Source: Acanthochromis polyacanthus
Lineage: Eukaryota > Chordata > Actinopteri > Pomacentridae
Reading direction: 5' to 3'
NCBI RefSeq assembly: GCF_021347895.1
Contig: NC_067120.1
Coordinates: 18,833,361 to 18,897,360 of the forward strand
DNA length: 64,000 nt
The notes below the pieces were generated by a model. The model worked only from the letters and a program-made list of their open reading frames with translations, was not told the DNA's origin and searched no databases. A program made the position numbers and the translations under genes. Of this stretch, positions 59,592 through 64,000 are shown one piece after another. Position 1 is the stretch's first letter. Every line of letters starts with the position of its first letter.

Positions 59592-62500
59592 TATATATAC
59601 CTATTATACAGAACTCTGCACTGGTCTTTTAACATGCAATATACCTCTGTTTAGCAAAGTACCCATTTCTATATTTAAGTCCAAACAACATATTTATTCT
59701 TGTATTTGTTGTATTAATATACGCCTGTAAATACACTATTCTGACTCTTTGAATCAAATTGTTGTACAGATGTGCACTGCTAGTGTATAACTGTATGACA
59801 ACATAAGTCTAAAGTTAAAAAAAAAAAGGAAAAGTAACTGATCCAGCAATTTAGTTGTGTTGCCTCGTGTAATAGAAACAATTGCAAGACACTGCAAATA
59901 GGACACTTATCATTGGTAAACATCAGCCTGCCTTATTGAAATATTTACATACAGTGACTTTGCATTTCTTTTTGTAACTAAATCTTATTTACAAGAGCTT
60001 CAGTGTTTGTCTGTGGCTCTACACTAACTTGACAGTGCACATGTGGTTATTGGACTTGAGAATCAGTGTTTTTACTTAATTGTTTGACTTAAAACTAAAA
60101 ATACTTAGGATATGGAATCTCTTTACCATTAGGCCAGTTACAAAAGTCTGTAAAGTCAGTTTAAACCATTATTATCACTCATACATGGCCATCAATGGAG
60201 TCACAAACTATAAAACAGCCACAGAACAACATTAGATGGTGCTTACCACAACAGCAGAATGGCAGAAAGACTTGGTAGGCAATGAAGAAACATTTAAAGA
60301 AATCAATTTTAAGTGACTACTTCTGCAAGTACACGTTCTGTTATGACCGTTCTAACAGCCCACATCATGCTTGGTTGAAGAAAAAAGTAAACAGGATGGT
60401 GCTGTCTGTCACTGCAGTCTTGGCAAACTGCTCCATGATATTTTCTTTTCCCTCACTTGTTCATAGCAGTTGTAATAGAATGAGCAGCCATTTGCAGTTT
60501 GCAGAGCATTGCTGAGTCTCTGAGACACTCCTGTGCCTTAGATGATCACAGGTGAGGTTTTTCAGCTGCAGCTTGCTCCCCAGGGGAAATAATCCATGGT
60601 TTGACCAGGTGCAGCCATCTTCGCGGTACACTGTTGTCTTAATCACCGATGTCATTATGTTGATGACTCGCCACAGCCCTCCCGTAGTCCCCGGCTGCTG
60701 TTTAATATTTGTCTTTCTATGACTCTTCAGAACAGCTTATCCAGATGACTTCGCACTCGATACAACATTCCTTGGATCCTCAGCAATACAACCTCAAAAT
60801 GTGAAGTTGTCTAGATGAACCAAGATGTCTTGAAAACCAAAGACAACCTTAAAAATAACTTCAGTTTTTTTTTTTTTTTTTTTGGCTCTGTCTGATATGG
60901 AACTCATCACAACCAGTTATCTAAACTGTCAGTCATGTTTCATCTGCAGGTCTTTGGGCAAAAGGGAAGAGTCAATAGTTTGGCATATAGTCAGTGAAGT
61001 AAGAGCCAAAATATAGTGCTTCCGTCTATTAACTGAGTCCAGAATATCATTTCTGAATCAAATCATGACACCAATCATTGGAATCAAATTATGAGATTGT
61101 TCAAAATTCCCAGATCTGATGTCCATCCACACCCAGATTTAATCACAAGAAATGCAGAACTGTGGGACTGAGCCCAAAGGCATTATGCTTCTAAATGAAA
61201 CTGGAAACCGGATTCATCCAGGGATTTTGATCTCCCACCACATATCGTTGGCTCTTTTTCGGCCATCTTCCGTTCCAGCCTCAGGCTTTAAGCTGTGTTA
61301 GTTCTCAGACTGAGGGAGGTATTAGGAGCTGGGATTGCAAAATTCCAAAGATAAATATTTTTTAGGCACTATGTCAACATTTCATGGTAATAAAGAAAGC
61401 ACGGATTATAGCAAGGGAAGGAATGGCAAAAAAGGACTATGATCTAAAAGGAGTATTGATTGTATAATGCTCTCCTCATGTTGTTCCTGCAGGTCAAACA
61501 TTAAGGAATGTATATAAACAGTAGGGTTAACACCATGACACAATCATCATGTTTACGTTTTACTGCCAAGATGAATTCATAGTTAGAAATGAGATAGGTG
61601 ATTAGCCTGATACACAGGCCATATGGAGATTCTGTTACCAGTCATTAGTTTGTTTTGTGTGGGCGGATGATTCGGTCCCGAGCTGTCATATTCTGAATCA
61701 CGTACTGGTTGCTCTTTCACTTTCAGTCTGCACTGAAGCTGCTTTAGCCATTGCGAGTAAACCTTCTGTTGACTTTTAAAAGTCCAAATACAACATTTAG
61801 AATGCTTGTTAACAGTCTGAGAATAATTTGCTGACTGAGTATGCAACATTGCAGAACGAGGTGTACAAGGTCAATGTCACTGTTACAAAAGCAAGGTTGT
61901 GCGTGATCAAATAAGAACTAATAATGAAACTTTACGAGGGAGTTTTTTTTCCACAAAGAACAAACTTATATTTATCGTAAGATTTTTCATAATCATGAAG
62001 GGCCAAGTTCTGACAAGAGCTCAATTTTACAGGGAACTTGTGTGCTCTAAAGTAGCAGACGACCTAATGTTCAAAAGTCGAGCTGAATTCACAAGGATAT
62101 GGATGTTAAAAATGCATGATAAACTCACATCCCATAAAAAGCACAAGTTAATGAACATAGTGGATGTATTATCTGCAATTTAGTCTTCGTGTGCAAGGAT
62201 GTACAACATGGACTGTAGCAGTGTTTAGATAAGAAACCCCAATTTGACTGATGCAACTGGTTAATGGTACCAACAGCAGCTTTGACTGGATCAGATGATT
62301 CTCCCACTAAGCAACGTGTCAGGAAATCTATTTGTATTTTGTGATCCTTAGCAAAACTAGATAGCCAAATTGATACCTTTGTAAAAAGCAAATTTAACAT
62401 TGCTGAATTTAAAAATAAACGACGTTTTAGTTTTTGTAGCCCCTGGGAGCCTTTCAGTACTGTTAAGGGTTATAGTCATAGCATTGCTTATTACTCCTCA

Positions 62501-64000
62501 TTCTACAGCTCTGTTAGTTAGTGGGAGCCTGAGAAATAACAGAACACATCAAACTTGGAATGCAACGCAGCTGGACCCTTGAAGGAATCTTCAAATGAAG
62601 CCTTTGGTTTCAGGGTCAGAGAGTCTACATGAGGCCAGCGTGTACACACAGTGTGCGAAACAGACACACACAAAGAACACAAATTTGTCAAGGCTTTGAG
62701 ATTTAATAGTGTGATGAGAAGTCGGAGTAAAATGAGTGAGATGAGTTTGTCCAAGGCCAAGATTCACAATTTCACAATTTTTCTTGAGAAATATTTAAAA
62801 CAAATCCATCTAAGTGGTGTTGGAATGAGGTCTGAGGATACTCTCCAAGCCAATGTGAAATCCCAGAGTGGTTTGAGACGGAAGTGCACCATCAGGTCAT
62901 TCAACAACAAAATTGCTATAGCATTCTTTCTGCTACATTATCATTCCGTAGGCTTTCCACTGATCACCAAAAGCCACAACTACGTAATCTCTGACATGAC
63001 CCACATCAATCAGCTATAAAGTAGACATTAACGATGTACTAAGGTGCTTTTTACAAGCAGAGAGACAGGTGAGGTGTCTGGAAGACTTCAACAATGAAAA
63101 GCACCTTACATCACCACTGGCCCTGTTTCAGCTTTTGTTTTATGGACCCCAAAGGAGGATATGGTAGGAATAGTCTATCCTGCACTCACTATTGAGTTCA
63201 AGAGGACAATATCTGACATCATCAAGTCACTAAGTCTAGCAGCTTTAGCCCATTAAGGCAGTTTGGGATATGCTGAATAGCTGAACTCTGCCTGCCCTAT
63301 GAGGAAGACACACACTTCTAAATCACACGCTTTGGTGAAAGGACAAAGTTAGACAAGACATGAGCAGTAGCACCCAGCTTTTAGCTGAAGTAAAGTCATC
63401 AGAGTCATAACCTATGCTCATGGCCCTCATTTGTATGCACAGCAAAACAGCTGTGGCACAGACGCTTATTAGAATAATGCATAAGGAAAACTGCAATAAA
63501 TGTTTTTTTGACCGCACCTGTCATGCTTTGCTTTACCAATAAATGACTCAAAAATAAGCAGACGCAAACATCTTTACTGCAAGCCGACATTGCTGTTGAT
63601 TATTTCATGGTTTTACGTGAACCACTGCAAAATACCTCACCCAATAAAATAAATTGCCTAATAGGTCATTAGACTTAAATTTCCAAGGTCAGCTTATCAG
63701 CAAAGCCATAGCCGTGAGTTTCCCAGACAATCACATCTACAAAGTCAACAGTGCTTTAAAAGGTCAAAAGGAAATATTTTAAACACTGAATAAACATTAT
63801 GACAACACAGAAAACAAAGCCATCACAGTGGAGACAATAGATTAGAAACATTACAGAATTAAAGACAACAAGTGTATCTGAATGATAAACCTTGGCAATC
63901 AACTGTAGATCAGATCTGCTTGTTGTTTGGAAACATACATAATATAATAACAAACCTTTGCCAAGCTTTTAAAAACTTGTGTCACGTTAATGCACATGTG
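59592..64000. other. anonymous non-coding DNA to the window end
   Basis: No gene or interspersed repeat could be supported. A 19-T run lies at 60865-60883. Frames at 61899-62183, 62125-62400 and 62651-63019 have no recognisable protein motifs. Confidence 0.45.
60865..60883. repeat. poly(T) tract (19 T)
   Basis: An uninterrupted run of 19 thymines; no retroposon body was recognised next to it. Confidence 0.92.

Overview
The window looks like about 64 kb of intergenic or intronic DNA from a ray-finned (teleost) fish. The reasons are an AT-rich base composition with no dense coding, long CA/GT microsatellites, spliceosomal-type signals, and a repeat content typical of fish: hAT, Tc1/mariner, ISL2EU-type and L2 remnants plus dispersed fish repeats. 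No bacterial features are visible (no operons, Shine-Dalgarno sites, CRISPR arrays or tRNAs). No complete host gene can be supported. Most long open frames are chance frames in low-complexity or anonymous DNA. The clear protein-coding signals are broken transposon genes. A few exon-like segments on the minus strand suggest the window may lie in introns of a minus-strand gene or lncRNA, but none could be matched to a known protein.

Layout. 1-6.8 kb: anonymous DNA with a 754-bp hAT element (1443-2196, exact 8-bp target duplication) and a CA microsatellite. 6.8-7.9 kb: a 1.1-kb deleted ISL2EU-like transposon that keeps the 5' parts of its two convergent genes, a frameshifted THAP-domain exon (+) and a two-exon SWIM zinc-finger module of the YqaJ-nuclease type (-). 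10.2-10.6 kb: a hAT-like fragment abutting a Tc1 end. 15.6 kb: an L2-type reverse transcriptase fragment. 25.6 kb: a short YMDD-containing RT-like stretch. 27.3 kb: a hAT MITE. 29.6-30.1 kb: a 583-bp element with a 9-bp duplication carrying a piece of a RecQ-like helicase. 42.1-44.1 kb: a 2-kb hAT element with a second, unrelated 1.1-kb hAT nested inside it, both with exact 8-bp duplications. 45.9-47.8 kb: a 1.9-kb element with 27-bp inverted termini and a TATT duplication, with a conserved-looking ORF. 47965-48074: the best exon candidate. 53.3 kb: a deleted Tc1 copy. 54.1 kb: a dispersed fish repeat. 55.9 kb: a GT microsatellite. 56.9 kb: a small MITE with a 71-bp near-perfect palindrome. 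59.4 kb: another Tc1 end.

The window is best read as a record of cut-and-paste transposon decay. Nearly every element has intact ends and target duplications but an internally deleted, inactive gene, so they would have moved only with enzymes supplied elsewhere. The most interesting items are the two-gene ISL2EU remnant, the element that carries a helicase fragment, the palindromic MITE, the hAT-in-hAT nest and the 47965-48074 exon candidate. Family names come from pattern recognition and memory, not a database search.
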